64,000 nucleotides of DNA from Adiantum capillus-veneris (lineage: Eukaryota > Streptophyta > Polypodiopsida > Polypodiales > Pteridaceae), in contig CM043949.1 of NCBI GenBank assembly GCA_014529385.2, positions 148,407,850 through 148,471,849 of the forward strand, given 5' to 3'. Positions within the stretch are counted from its first letter, which is position 1; the number at the start of each line of letters is the position of its first letter. Shown in pieces: positions 47,034 through 57,257 of the stretch. A model generated the notes under the pieces. The model did no database searches. It was not told the origin of the DNA and saw nothing but the letters and a program-made list of their open reading frames with translations. Both the position numbers and the translations under genes were made by a program.

Positions 47034-47542
47034 TCTTCTTCGAGTACCTTCTGCTTCGAGCTTCAAGCTTTGAGATTCGGGATTACAGGTTGCAGGTTAC
47101 AGGTTACAGGGAAAGGTACAGGTGATTCACACAGGTATAGGTAGCTGGAGTACAGTGATATACTAGCAGTGGTGTCACTTGCAGTTGTTGTGGGTATGTA
47201 TCACTTGGCGCCTGTTTGAGCACATTGTCTGTTGTATTGTACGTTACTTGTGTGAAACTGCCATTGTACGCCTTTGTGGAGCCATACTTGGGTTTTATTT
47301 GGCAGTCCCAGCCATTTCTGAGACTTGGTCTGGAAGATAGTCATTTCTGAGACTTGACTATACGTGATTTGCATTAGCCTTCGTGTGAGGGTCGATAGCG
47401 TGAGGTTTTATTGAGCTAGGGGATTCTCAAATGTGGAGATCCTTTTGGTGATACAGGTAGCTGGAGCACCAGGAAAAGGAGAGCTCGTCAAAAGTTTCAT
47501 GTTTCAGATTTTTCACTAGGGGATGGGCAATTAAGCTATGAC

Positions 47543-48232
47543 TTGAAGGAGGATCTGACGAGCAGGAAGGCAGATGTTACTTTTGGGCAGCTTATAGAGA
47601 TGGTGCCTAAGCTAAAGCGACAGTGGAAGAGGATGGTTAACCCAATGGAGAAAGAGCCAGAGAGAGGTTTAGTAAAGGTGTTGGCAATGGATGAGCTACC
47701 AGACATTTGTCCAATAGTAGATGTGTGGCCTAAAAGGAAAAATTTGGGACAAGGTTATGTGGATGGCGGAGCCCAAATATGCGTCATAACACACTCATGC
47801 ATTGAGAAGATGGGTCTCACAGTGGCTGGGGTGTTAGGTTTTCGGATCAGATTGGCAAACCATCAAAAAGTAAAATGCTTGGGTGTTGTAAAGAGCTTAG
47901 AAGTGGAGGCATATGATGCAAAGTCAGTGGTTGATTTTCATGTGATGCCAGCAGGGTTGGGAGCATATCCTATTATAATGGGCAGACCATGGTTACGTGC
48001 AGTGGGAGCTGTTCAAGATTGGCAACATGGTACGATTAGCCTCTATGGAAAGACAGGTACCAAGAAGCTTTATAATATGGACACAAGGAAACGATTAGAG
48101 GAGCTTTATGAAGATGAGGATGAGTCTAGTGATGAAGACTCTTCCACGGTGACAGATGAGGACAGTGATAGCACTACCAGCAGTGATGAGGATGGTGATG
48201 TTGCATTTCTTTTGATGGACAAAGAAATCTAG
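47543..48232 (+). pseudogene. pol: Linker and retroviral-type aspartic protease of pol-only element
   Basis: No ATG begins this frame; it is open from 47,420, after a TAG at 47,417. After a basic linker (SRKADVTFGQLIEM) the protease active site appears as YVDGGAQICVIT with Asp at about residue 74 (DGGA in place of DSGA or DTGA). The flap region follows, then the conserved IIMGRPWL near residue 146. An acidic Ser-Asp-rich tail precedes a TAG at 48,230-48,232. The frame continues unbroken beyond the stop, so this is the first part of one polyprotein. The protease would cleave Gag and Pol, but no Gag is encoded. Confidence 0.8.
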
Positions 48233-48292
48233 GAGTTTGGTTTAGTTGCATTTGCGAATGAGGTTGAAGATGAAAGTGAAGGGCCTTATGAA

Positions 48293-49627
48293 GTGATTGA
48301 AGGGCTGATGCAAACCAAGGTTGATTTGTCAAAGAAGCAGGAATTGATGACACAAATGATCAATGGAGACCGCTCAGCTATGGAGAAGGATATATATTTG
48401 CACATGCTAGCTAGTTTTCCTGATTTGTTCATTACTTCATATGAAGAGATCAGAGGGTTCAAGGGCGAAGAGATGCATATAGAGCTGAAAGAAGGTGCTA
48501 AGCCAGTGCGGCAAAGGCTAAGAAGTATGGTTCAAGAGAAAATGGAAGCCTTGAGAGAAGAGGTGGACAAGTTATTGAAGGTAGGGTTCATAGTCCCTGT
48601 GGAGACCACAGAATGGGTGAGTCCAGTTGTAGTCAGTCCAAAGAAGGATGGGAAGTGGAGAATTTGTGTAGATTTTAAACCCTTCAACGCAGCCACTAAG
48701 AAGAACCCATATCCTCTTCCATTCATCGATCATATCTTGGATTCAGTGGTAGGTTATGAGAGGTACAGTGTGTGTGATGGTTTTTCAGGCTATTTTCAAT
48801 TGAAGATTGCTCTTAAAGACCGCACAAAGACCACTTTTATTACACCATGGGGCTGCTATTGCTACACAGTATTTCCATTTGGGTTGTCAAATGGACCTTC
48901 CTTCTATCAAGAGAGAGCAAATTGGGTGTTGGAACCATTCATTGGTAGTTGTGTTATAGCTTTTATGGATGACTTCTGTGTTTATAGCAGTAGGGCTGAA
49001 CACCATGAGAAGATGCAGATTGTATTGGCTCGATATGATGAATGTGGAGGACAACTAAATCCAAAGAAATGTCATCTAGCACAGCCAAGGGTGAAGTTAT
49101 TGGGCCACATGGTGTCAGAAAATGGCATTGAGGCTGATCCAGACAAGGTTAAGTCTATTATTCTTCTTCCATCACCTACGAGTACGAAGCAATTGGCAAC
49201 CTTTATACACAAAGTGAAGTACATGGCAAGGTTTATTCCATTGTCTTCTCAGATTCTTTATCCATTACAAAAAGTGGCAAAGCATGATCCATTGCAATGG
49301 GATGACAAGTGTGAAGAAGTGTTTCAAGAGGTGAAAGAGGTGTTAGGGGGGTTGTCAGCCATGCAAGCTCCTGATTGCGAGAAAGTTTTTTATGTAAATC
49401 CCTCAGTGGGGGAGGATGCCATTGGAGCCATGCTATTGCAAAAGGGGAAGGGCAGCCATTATATGAGGCCAGTGTATTATGCAAGCCGAGTGAAGTTGGT
49501 AGCGGAGAGAAAGTTCTCGGAAGTAGAGCTAGTGATGGCTAGTGTAATATTTGCTTGTCGACGATTTCGTCATTACTTGCTACCACGACCTTTTGTTTTC
49601 TTGACGAGTTATGCCTTTTTGCCATAG
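48293..49627 (+). pseudogene. pol: Reverse transcriptase and first RNase H of pol-only element
   Basis: In frame with the preceding segment. RT motifs are in order: VSPKKDGKWRICVDF (114-128), CDGFSGYFQLKIA with catalytic Asp162, TFITPWGCYCYTVFPFGLSN, and the active site IAFMDDFCVYS with Asp226 and Asp227 (FMDD rather than YxDD). LLGHMVSENGIEADPDKV is the usual thumb/connection region. The following gypsy RNase H (about 360-444) looks degenerate: the first catalytic Asp region reads YVNPSVGEDAIGAML and the last reads TSY instead of TDH. A TAG at 49,625-49,627 ends the segment within P-stop-L, where the relative at 14.9-15.1 kb has PQL. Confidence 0.88.
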
Positions 49628-49645
49628 TTAATTAATGGCACTAAC

Positions 49646-51202
49646 ATGTCAAATGTGGTGAAGAAATGGGTAATTGAGCTCCAAGAGTTTGAGTTCTCTT
49701 TTCTAGTGGAAGATAGTACAAGGGCTACCCTAGCTGATTTGTTGACCTACAAGGATAATCCCCTTATTGTTAAGGAAGAGGTGGTGAGAAAGGTAGTTGA
49801 AGAAGTGCCACAGATCAGCAATGCACATGTGTTGTTCTTTGATGGTTCATACAGAAAGAGCCATGATGCAGCTTCAGGGGGTATAGCACTTTATGATCCA
49901 GAGGGGAAGCTAGTATGCAAGAGAGGGTTCAAATTGGATGCTCATAGTAACAATGAGGCTGAATATGCTACTCTGGAAGCCGGGTTACACATTTGTTTGA
50001 AGCATGGGGTTCGAAGGTTGAGCATAAAAGGTGATGCCTTGTTAGTGGTGAAGCATGTGCTGGGTGTGTGGAAGAGCAAGAACACCTCATTGAAGGAAAT
50101 GTGCTTCAGAATTAAAGGCCTGTTAAAAAAGTTTGAAGCATGGAGCATCAAACACATTGAACGTGCTCTAAATGGAGAGGCACATGAAGTAGCTCAAGGC
50201 ATGATTGGGGAGCTATTTGTGTTGAGGACCACTTTACCTCTTTATCATGGCCGGGAAAGTTTGGCTCAAGAAGAGGAGTTTTTGCTAACAGGAATCATTC
50301 CAAAGGAGATTCAGAAGTCTACGAAGTATGGTTTTGTGCATAGAGCATACGGGTATAAATTGATTGGTGGTGTCTTATACATGAAAGGGGCTGATCTCGT
50401 GTTGAGACGTGTACCTTGGCGGGAGGAGCTTTATAGAGTGTTGAAAGAGAATCATGAAGGCGCATGTGGTAGACATTTTGCTCTAAAGATCACCTTGCAT
50501 AAGATTTTGCAAGAGGGGTATGTATGGCCTAGTTTGCACAAGGATGTTCACCATTGGTGTAGGTCTTGCAATAGGTGTCAAGCATTTGGGAAGAGAATGT
50601 TGAAGCCAGAGCTACGAAAAACCATTATGGCATTTGATGTGTTTGAAAAGTGGGGGATTGATGCAATAGGCCCGTTACCTATCACAAGCAGGGGCAAAAG
50701 CTATATTTTGACTGCAGTGGACTATCTCTCTAGATGGGCAGAGGCTATAGCAGTAAAACAGATCATTGCAAAGGACGTGGAAAAATTTGTGTATGATGAA
50801 ATATGTTGCAAGTTTCGGGTGCCACTGGAGCTACTTTCAGATAAGGGGCCTGGCTTTAGAGCTAAACTGCTAGATTTTTTATGTGAAAAGATGAAGATTA
50901 GGCACCAGCATACCACTCCTTATTACCCACAGTGTAATGGCTTAAATGAAAGATTCAATGGTGAGTTGGTACAAATTCTTTCGAAAGTGATAGAGCACCA
51001 AGGAAAGAATTGGGATTTGGAATTGCCTAGTGCATTATGGGCTTACCGTACTTCGGTGAATACAGGTACAGGATTTACTCCATTTAATTTGGTGTATGGA
51101 AAAGAAGCACTATTGCCTGTAGAAGTAGATTTTCCTGCGGTCAAGATGTTAGAGAAGTTTCTTGGGCCGCCTAGTGATGCATTCGAAGAGAGGCTCTTAT
51201 AG
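49646..51202 (+). pseudogene. pol: Second RNase H and integrase of pol-only element
   Basis: In frame with RT. A second RNase H spans about residues 60-185: FFDGSYRKS (Asp66), NNEAEYATLEAGL (Glu104), KGDALLVVK (Asp130) and NGEAHEVAQ, with His180 in the last position. Two RNase H domains, the first decayed, are the hallmark of the plant Tat lineage. Integrase follows: a zinc domain with His270, His277, Cys308 and Cys311, then the catalytic core GIDAIGP (Asp339), LLSDKGPGF (Asp399) and GLNERFNGE (Glu435), a D,D-35-E spacing. The end of the core has LWAYRTSVNTGTGFTPFNLV. TAG at 51,200-51,202 breaks the frame (LL-stop-LQEV). Confidence 0.88.
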
Positions 51203-51226
51203 CTACAAGAGGTTAAGCTGGATAGG

Positions 51227-51619
51227 ATGAGTGCATTGGAACATTATGGGCAAATGCAAGATAGGGCTTTGGCAAAGATAAATGAAAAGGTCAAAAGTAA
51301 GGGTATCAAGAAGCATGACTTGGTTTTGCGCTACAACAGTAAGCTGGACAACACCTTCCAAAAGAAGTTTCAAATTAAGTGGGAAGGCCCTTTCAAGGTA
51401 GTGGAGTGTTTCCCGAATGGTACATATCAGTTGGCTAACCTGGATGGGTTTCTACATAATTAAAGGGTAAATGGATTGCGTCTTAAATTGTATCATGCCA
51501 GGTTGATGATGGTCGAGCAAGATGAGCTGTATGTGGATCAAGGAGTGTTGGTGAAGGATGAGGAGACTTGTGACACTACTAGTCTAATATCGCTTTTTGC
51601 TGCTGCTGATCATGAATGA
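51227..51619 (+). pseudogene. pol: Integrase C-terminal domain of pol-only element
   Basis: Same frame as the preceding segment. GIKKHDLVLRYNSKLDNTFQ and KFQIKWEGPFKVVE match the GPY/F-type C-terminal fold of gypsy integrases (WEGPFKV, GTYQLANLDG). A TAA at 51,461-51,463 interrupts HN-stop-RVNGLRLKLYHA. The natural terminator is TGA at 51,617-51,619, about 30 bases before the 3' LTR. No chromodomain is visible. Confidence 0.8.
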
Positions 51620-51631
51620 TCTAGCAGGCTA

Positions 51632-51647
51632 GGGGATGGGCAAATTA
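51632..51647 (+). promoter_or_regulatory. PPT of pol-only element
   Basis: GGGGATGGGCAAATTA directly before the 3' LTR. A near-copy, CTAGGGGATGGGCAATTA, lies inside the reading frame at 47,516-47,533. Confidence 0.75.
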
Positions 51648-52590
51648 TGTCAGGAGTTTTTTGGAGCAAGGGATTGCGCATATGTACATACACATGCATG
51701 GTGCATCGAATAAAGGATTGCCCAATTTCCATAGCCAGGTGGTTACGTGGGGCCCACGTGTGTACAGGTAGGACAAGGTGTACATAGTGCAGCGATTTTC
51801 ACTATTGTCAGTACCAGTGTGTTTTTTCTACAATAAGGAGGAGTTAGTAGCGCGTAGAACATCTCAAGGAAGCTATCCACGGGCCGACGACATGAGGTAA
51901 GCTGGTACGTCAGATGGCATCGAGTGGCGTCAGGAGGTCGAACGGGGTCAATACTTGCACGCGGAGAAGTACGAACACGACATGGGTGTTTTCTTGTGAT
52001 ACTTATGCAAAAAGGTCATCATGAGGACCAATTTTTGGGGCCACTTCACGTGGTTGCGGGATGCATTATTGGGAAAAACTGAGTGCCAGGTGTGCGGATG
52101 AATCAAAAAGGTGACAACTATGCACTGCGAGGTCAATTTTTGGCCTGTTCGGGGTCCGTTTGAGGTCATCTAAAAGGCCAAGGGTACCCAACTAATAAAT
52201 CTAAGTGTGGGAACTGAAAAAACTGAGAGAAGACCAGAAAAAACTTGGAGAGAAGAGGAGGAACAGCCGCAACTGTGTTTTTGGGTTTTTGGAGCCTGTT
52301 TTGGCCGTAAACTGCTCATCTGAGGTCGGATTTGAGCACTTTGACATTGCAGACTGGGGTTTTGGGCCGTTCCGGACGCGATGGCGCTGTCCATTTTGCC
52401 AAATTTCTCACTTTTTTTTTGCTGTTTTTGGCTGTGTAAGTTTCTCCTATGAGCGAAGATTCTTCTCCAGTTTGTGATTGTATCTGGCTTATTTTACCCA
52501 TATTGTGTGAGCTATTTGCCCCATTGGTGTTGGCCCAAGCTCATTTGTATCTAAACATAAAAAATTCTCCCGTTTTGATCTGAGTTTTTT

Positions 52591-52634
<44 letters not shown>

Positions 52635-52818
52635 CTCTTTGTGTGGAGTGGGTAAACGAATCGTCTCTCTCCTCTCACTCCATAGGTGTGTTCCCTGTCT
52701 CGGCCAGGTGTGTCGTGTAAGCCGAGTGGTGCCCCCTAGTGTGTGTGTGTGTGTATCATTCCAAGAGTGTATGTCGGGTCATTATAGAGGCGCTGTGTGT
52801 GTTTTCCTCCCGCTCACA
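51648..52818 (+). repeat. 3' LTR of pol-only element
   Basis: Direct repeat of 45,854-47,009. A longer GT run (about 52,594-52,632) explains much of the length difference. Confidence 0.92.
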
Positions 52819-54986
52819 ACGCGAAAACAAGAAACTTAAGATTCTGAGCACAATTTTGCATAAAAACTGGTAGGAATGCTTGAAAAGTAGTGCTCAAGAC
52901 TTGGGGATGCCTGTGGATGAATTCTGCCAAAAATTTCATCAGTAGACATCCTACGCGTAGGATGTCTAGAGAGTGATTTTGGAAGCAAAAGTCAAGTTTT
53001 GTCATCATACCCATATTCTGCATGTTGTGTTGGACACACACACCAAAGCTCATGTCATTTGGACATATAGACTGAGAGTTAAGGGGATGTTACTCTTTCA
53101 GAGAAATATCTTCCCAAAAGTGGTGATTTTGAGCAATTTTGACATCCAAAATTTGTTGTGATCACATATTCTTGTTATATGCATCAAGAAGCACCTTGGG
53201 TAGAAACAGAAGTCCATTTTGAGAAAAAAGACATCTTACGCGTAGGATGTCTACAGGGTGATCTGGGCACTTTTTTAAAAATCTGAGGTTACTTGTGTGT
53301 TTAGAAGGTAGATTTTACCCTATTTTCACCTGGAAAGGGGAACTTGACCATATCTTGACAGAATAAGACCAAAAGACGAGAATTGCCAGACATCCTACCC
53401 ATATTGTGTCCAAGGCCTAATTTTGAGACCAAACCATAGGATGATTCCAAAGGCATGTTCTAAATGTTGTATTGAGTGCATGTGATAAATTTCATCTCAT
53501 TTGGGTCAATGAAAGGAAGATTGAACAGACTTTAGCATTTTTGACTGAAAAAGGAAAGAATAGCTAGTTTTGGGGTCTTTTGACATCCAAATTCAAGTCT
53601 AAGCATACCAATGCGTTGCTGAAGACTAGGGGAATCTTTGGTCCAAGTTTGGGTTCATTCTGAGCAAAAAGACATCCTACGCGTAGGATGTCTCCTGCAT
53701 GATTTTGAGACCAAAATTCTACTGTGACCATACCATGTTGTCATATAGCCTTAGGCAAGCCTCCTAGGCAAATTTGGTCCAATTTGGAGTTGATTTGACT
53801 TAGGAATTCATGAGAACAGACATCAGGCTTTTGGAACAGATTCTTGATCATTTGACCAACCTATAGGTTTCAGAATCAAAAAGTAAAAATAGATGTGAGC
53901 TTAGCACATCAAGGGGAAGCTACAGTGCAAGTTTGAGCTGAAACAGAGCGAAAAGACATCCTACACGTAGGATGTCTCTACGGTCATAAAGTGGTCAAAA
54001 TTCTACTTTGGCCATATAGGGAGGTTCTAAGTGTCTCAAGGGTTCCAAAACTTTTTTCAAAAGTGAATGTGGACCTTGTTTGGTCTATTTACCACGCAAA
54101 GACAATAATTGTTAGACATCCTACTCTTGGAGTGCACTAGAAGCTCTTGCAGCCTAAATCTTGACGTATTGGCATCCAAATTCAATTTTGAGCATACCAT
54201 TGGCTTGTTGAGCACTAGGAGAATCTTGGGATCAAGTTTGGACAAAATCTGAGCAGTTAGACATCCTACACGTAGGATGTCTCTAGCTTGATTTAGGACT
54301 CCAAACCAACCTATGAGCACACCACTGTGATCAGCACATCAAGGAGAAGCTGGGGTGAAAATTTCAAGTCATTCTGAGCAAAAAGACATCCTACGTGTAG
54401 GATGTCTCAAGGCCATTTTTAGGTCCAAATGAAATTATGAGCATACCATTGTGTTGCTGGACTTAAGGGGAGTCTCTGGACCAAATTTTGTTAAATTTTG
54501 AGCATATAGACATCCTACGCGTAGGATGTCTCTAGGCCAGTTTTAGGGTCCAACTATACTTTTGACCATACAGGAGTGTTCACACTGTCACAGAGATCCC
54601 AAATCTTCTTTTAAAATTGAATTTGGACTCATTTTGACCAGTCTAAACTGCATTTCACTATTTTGGCCATAACTTTCACAAACGGTGTCGGATCGAAAAA
54701 GTTTTTATATCACAACGTAGCCTAAGAGCAGCTCTACATATCTTAGATCAAAACTTGAACTAAATGCATGCCAATGGCGACCATTTAGTTCAAATTTGAA
54801 AAAAACGTCGTTTGAGGCCTCAAAATACATCCACAAGTTAGGGGTGTTTGAAAGCGACAATTTGCGAGAATTGTGACGAAACGGTTGCGGTTTTGGACAA
54901 AGTTTCGACTTTTCCCTAACCAAAGCACTTGAACACAGTGGACTAAGTCTACTTGAACCAAGCAAAAGCTCTTAAGCCCAGAAATC
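52819..54986 (+). other. Leader of 20.8-kb element, part 2
   Basis: Non-coding leader continuing from 45,853. It is built of loosely repeated phrases (CAAATTTTGAGCA, TTTTGACCATAC, GAGCATACCAT) around seven copies of the 24-bp palindrome. Gag begins at 54,987. Confidence 0.8.
52944..54531. repeat. Seven copies of the 24-bp palindrome
   Basis: Copies start at 52,944, 53,229, 53,670, 53,954, 54,259, 54,384 and 54,508. The form is AGACATCCTACG plus its reverse complement. Those at 52,944, 53,670 and 54,508 are perfect; the others have one change, mostly in the central CGCG. Half-sites (GACATCCTAC only) lie at about 53,389 and 54,114. Many are preceded by GAGCAAAAA or similar. Confidence 0.95.
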
Positions 54987-56561
54987 ATGTCTACCCTAGA
55001 TTCAAACGCAGCTTACACAAGCTTGGAGATCCCGACGATAGAGGAATATCCTCCCACAATGGATCTTCCAAACTTGCAATTGATAAAGATCCATCTTGTT
55101 GAGAGAGTTTGGATGATTGGTCATGAGAGTAAAGGACTATATAGATACATTGACGACAATGAGGTCAATCTTTATAGGTGCTCATATCCATACCTAGAAG
55201 AGATAACGGATTACAAGCTCCTATATGTCTACACATACGGAGTCGACTGTCAATGGAGATCTATAGTTGTCGACAAGTATGGACGAGAATACAGAGTTGT
55301 AGAAAGCACAAATCCACAGACTGTACTAGAAAGAGGTGGATATTTGGTCAATGAAGAACCACACATGCCTCCACCAAACACGAGAATTCCTATAGGAATT
55401 CCAAGAAGAGAGCCACCAGGATTCCCTTCAAGAGTGATAACGAGAGAAGGATTGGGGGAGTCTCTGGTCAGACTTGTAGACAATCGACGAGTTAGACCAT
55501 CCCAAGTCCAAAAATGTGTAAACAGAAAATACTCTGGAGATAAAGATCCGAGAGATCACGTAACGGCTTTTAGAAGAGTGATTAGAGTAGAGGAAGTTTC
55601 ATATTTTGCGACACAGTTTGCGGGATTTGGATTGACTCTAGAAGATGATGCAACTACATGGTATGACTCGGTGGAAAAATGGGATTTTGAGACCCTAGAT
55701 GAGTTGTTTGAGGAGTTTATTGAAGAATTCTCGCCAAAAGGCATTGCTCACAACACGGTCTCACAAATCCATAGATTCGAACAGAAAGAGAATGAATCAG
55801 TACGCAAAGCATCATTACGGCTCAAGAGATATGTTAAGCTCTATCCGAGAGCGGAATTACCTTTGCAAGCAAGACTCATGCTGATCTTTATCCAGGGAAT
55901 GAGACATGCGGGCCTTCAGAAGGATCTGCATATGATAAGGAGGATGACGCTAAATGAGTTGATCAAAGAAGCTCTTTATCTAGTGGATAACTGTGAGGCA
56001 TACAAAGAAAAGGACTTAAAGAGTCAAGGAGATGACACATCCTCTCAGCACATTGTTTCACAGATAAGTGAGTCCATTGCCAAGCCAACGGCACCTATTG
56101 ATCAAGAAAAGCTTATCGACGACTTGGTCAAGAGGTTGATTCCTCTTGTAAGGTCTGATTCGGGAGAGCCAAGGTGGTGTGAAATTGAGAGAAAATGGAC
56201 GAACCATACAGAGGAAGAGTGCTATTATAGCATGGAAATTGCTAGGGAGAGGTATGTACAACCTGTTCCAGAAGCACCTACTCCACCTAGATACATTACG
56301 GGGAATGCGCCAAGACCAGTAGGAGTTTTAAGGCCACAGCTTGTCTTAGGACAACAACCTCCGCTGTCAGGTGCTAGAATGCCGATAGACATGAGATACA
56401 TGCCAATGATGGAAGCATCAAATAAACCAACGCCAGTACCAGCTACAATGTGGTATAACAACCAAAGTGAGTACTACCCTTCGGAGCAACAAAATGTGAG
56501 AGAAACACATGGAGTGGTGAGGCCTGTACAACCTCCACCTCCTGGGTTTCATTCGAAATAA
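54987..56561 (+). CDS. gag: Gag of 20.8-kb element
   Basis: The start ATG at 54,987 (MSTLDSNAAYTSLEIPT) is the first in frame after the non-coding leader. The N-terminal 170 residues are not recognised. Residues about 181-330 fit the Retrotrans_gag capsid domain: YSGDKDPRDHVTAFRRVI, LTLEDDATTWYDSVE, LFEEFIEEFSPKG and ENESVRKASLRLKRYVKLYP. Near residue 397 is a knuckle-like segment (WCEIERKWTNHTEEECYY) seen in several plant gag proteins. A Pro-rich tail follows. The TAA at 56,559 is one C-to-T change from CAA and the same frame continues to 57,023, so Gag may originally have been longer. Confidence 0.85.
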   Translation: MSTLDSNAAYTSLEIPTIEEYPPTMDLPNLQLIKIHLVERVWMIGHESKGLYRYIDDNEVNLYRCSYPYLEEITDYKLLYVYTYGVDCQWRSIVVDKYGREYRVVESTNPQTVLERGGYLVNEEPHMPPPNTRIPIGIPRREPPGFPSRVITREGLGESLVRLVDNRRVRPSQVQKCVNRKYSGDKDPRDHVTAFRRVIRVEEVSYFATQFAGFGLTLEDDATTWYDSVEKWDFETLDELFEEFIEEFSPKGIAHNTVSQIHRFEQKENESVRKASLRLKRYVKLYPRAELPLQARLMLIFIQGMRHAGLQKDLHMIRRMTLNELIKEALYLVDNCEAYKEKDLKSQGDDTSSQHIVSQISESIAKPTAPIDQEKLIDDLVKRLIPLVRSDSGEPRWCEIERKWTNHTEEECYYSMEIARERYVQPVPEAPTPPRYITGNAPRPVGVLRPQLVLGQQPPLSGARMPIDMRYMPMMEASNKPTPVPATMWYNNQSEYYPSEQQNVRETHGVVRPVQPPPPGFHSK

Positions 56562-56573
56562 AGAAGGTATGAA

Positions 56574-57023
56574 ATGGACGAAAGGACTTTGCGATTCGTT
56601 GCAAATAGCGGCTTATCTAGGTCAAAGCTTGCTTATAGCCAAGAGGAAATGCTAAAAGAATCTTCTCAACCAGAGACAGATTGTCACAAAAGTCGTGACA
56701 ACCACTTGGTCAAACAATGTCCTCATATGGAGATCACTGAAGTAAATGCCTATTGTCTTGAGTGTGGCATCACTCACTTGATCCCCGATTGCCCGAAAAA
56801 ACCAAACCAAATCAGGAAAATCACGACAAATGTATCAGGGATTGTTCAGCTACCTAGTAGCTCAGAAAATGAAAATGTCGTACCATTTCAAGTGGTTACG
56901 AGAGCACAAGCTCAAAAGAAAGCTGATGAGAATCCAGAGACAAAGAACACGGAAAGTGACATGAGTCCAAAGACAGATGATGGACCAAAGACAGACGCAC
57001 CTAGTCAGAAAACGAAGAGCTAA
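56574..57023 (+). pseudogene. Gag extension with zinc-knuckle-like motif
   Basis: Same reading frame as Gag, just after its TAA. It contains two Cys/His clusters: NHLVKQCPHMEITEVNAYC and CLECGITHLIPDC (C-X2-C-X3-H-X4-C, one residue shorter than the standard knuckle). A Lys/Thr-rich tail ends at TAA 57,021-57,023, also one change from CAA. The frame then runs on through a charged helical stretch (RERDQKSLAEKLTEAEKKIK) to about 57,220, where it shifts. It is best read as the nucleocapsid and coiled-coil part of the original polyprotein. Confidence 0.65.
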
Positions 57024-57053
57024 CGAAATAGTTGGAAAGCTAGAAAGACTAGG

Positions 57054-57257
57054 ATGAAAGCACGCAGGGAACGCGACCAAAAATCCCTAGCTGAGAAGCT
57101 TACCGAAGCTGAAAAGAAGATAAAACAACATGAGGAAAAGGAGGCACCTTCTCTTACACAGATGGTTAAACCTCTAGAAGAACCATCCACGGATGAGAAA
57201 TCGAGAAGTGCTAGTTCAAGAGATCTGTGTTGGCAGAGAAGGTTAATGAGACATTAG
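57054..57257 (+). pseudogene. Coiled-coil segment of polyprotein
   Basis: Same frame as gag and its extension. The charged heptad-like sequence SLAEKLTEAEKKIKQHEEKE suggests a coiled coil. A frameshift near 57,220-57,230 separates it from the protease frame (57,227 onward), whose AEKVNETLDALL appears to be the continuation. Confidence 0.5.

Larger units (their letters stand above)
45854..52818 (+). mobile_element. Pol-only gypsy retrotransposon (Tat-like), lacks gag
   Basis: LTRs at 45,854-47,009 and 51,648-52,818 begin TGTYAGGA and end CTCACA. A PBS lies at 47,016 and a PPT at 51,632-51,647. A single reading frame from 47,420 to 51,619 encodes protease, RT, two RNase H domains and integrase, broken by four stops. 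There is no gag: the leader runs straight into the gag-protease linker. It sits inside the leader of the 20.8-kb element. No 5-bp target duplication is visible; the flanks ATGC and ACGC could be a decayed 4-bp one. LTRs, PBS and PPT match the gag-only element at 6,665-11,468. Confidence 0.92.

Noticed and set aside
47538-47546. ATG at 47,538 as start of the protease frame
   Set aside because: It is in a different frame and meets TGA after one codon. The protease frame itself has no ATG near its start and is open back to 47,420.
52944-54531. CRISPR-like appearance of repeated palindromes
   Set aside because: Spacing is irregular (about 120-440 bp), the context is a plant retrotransposon leader, and there are no cas genes.
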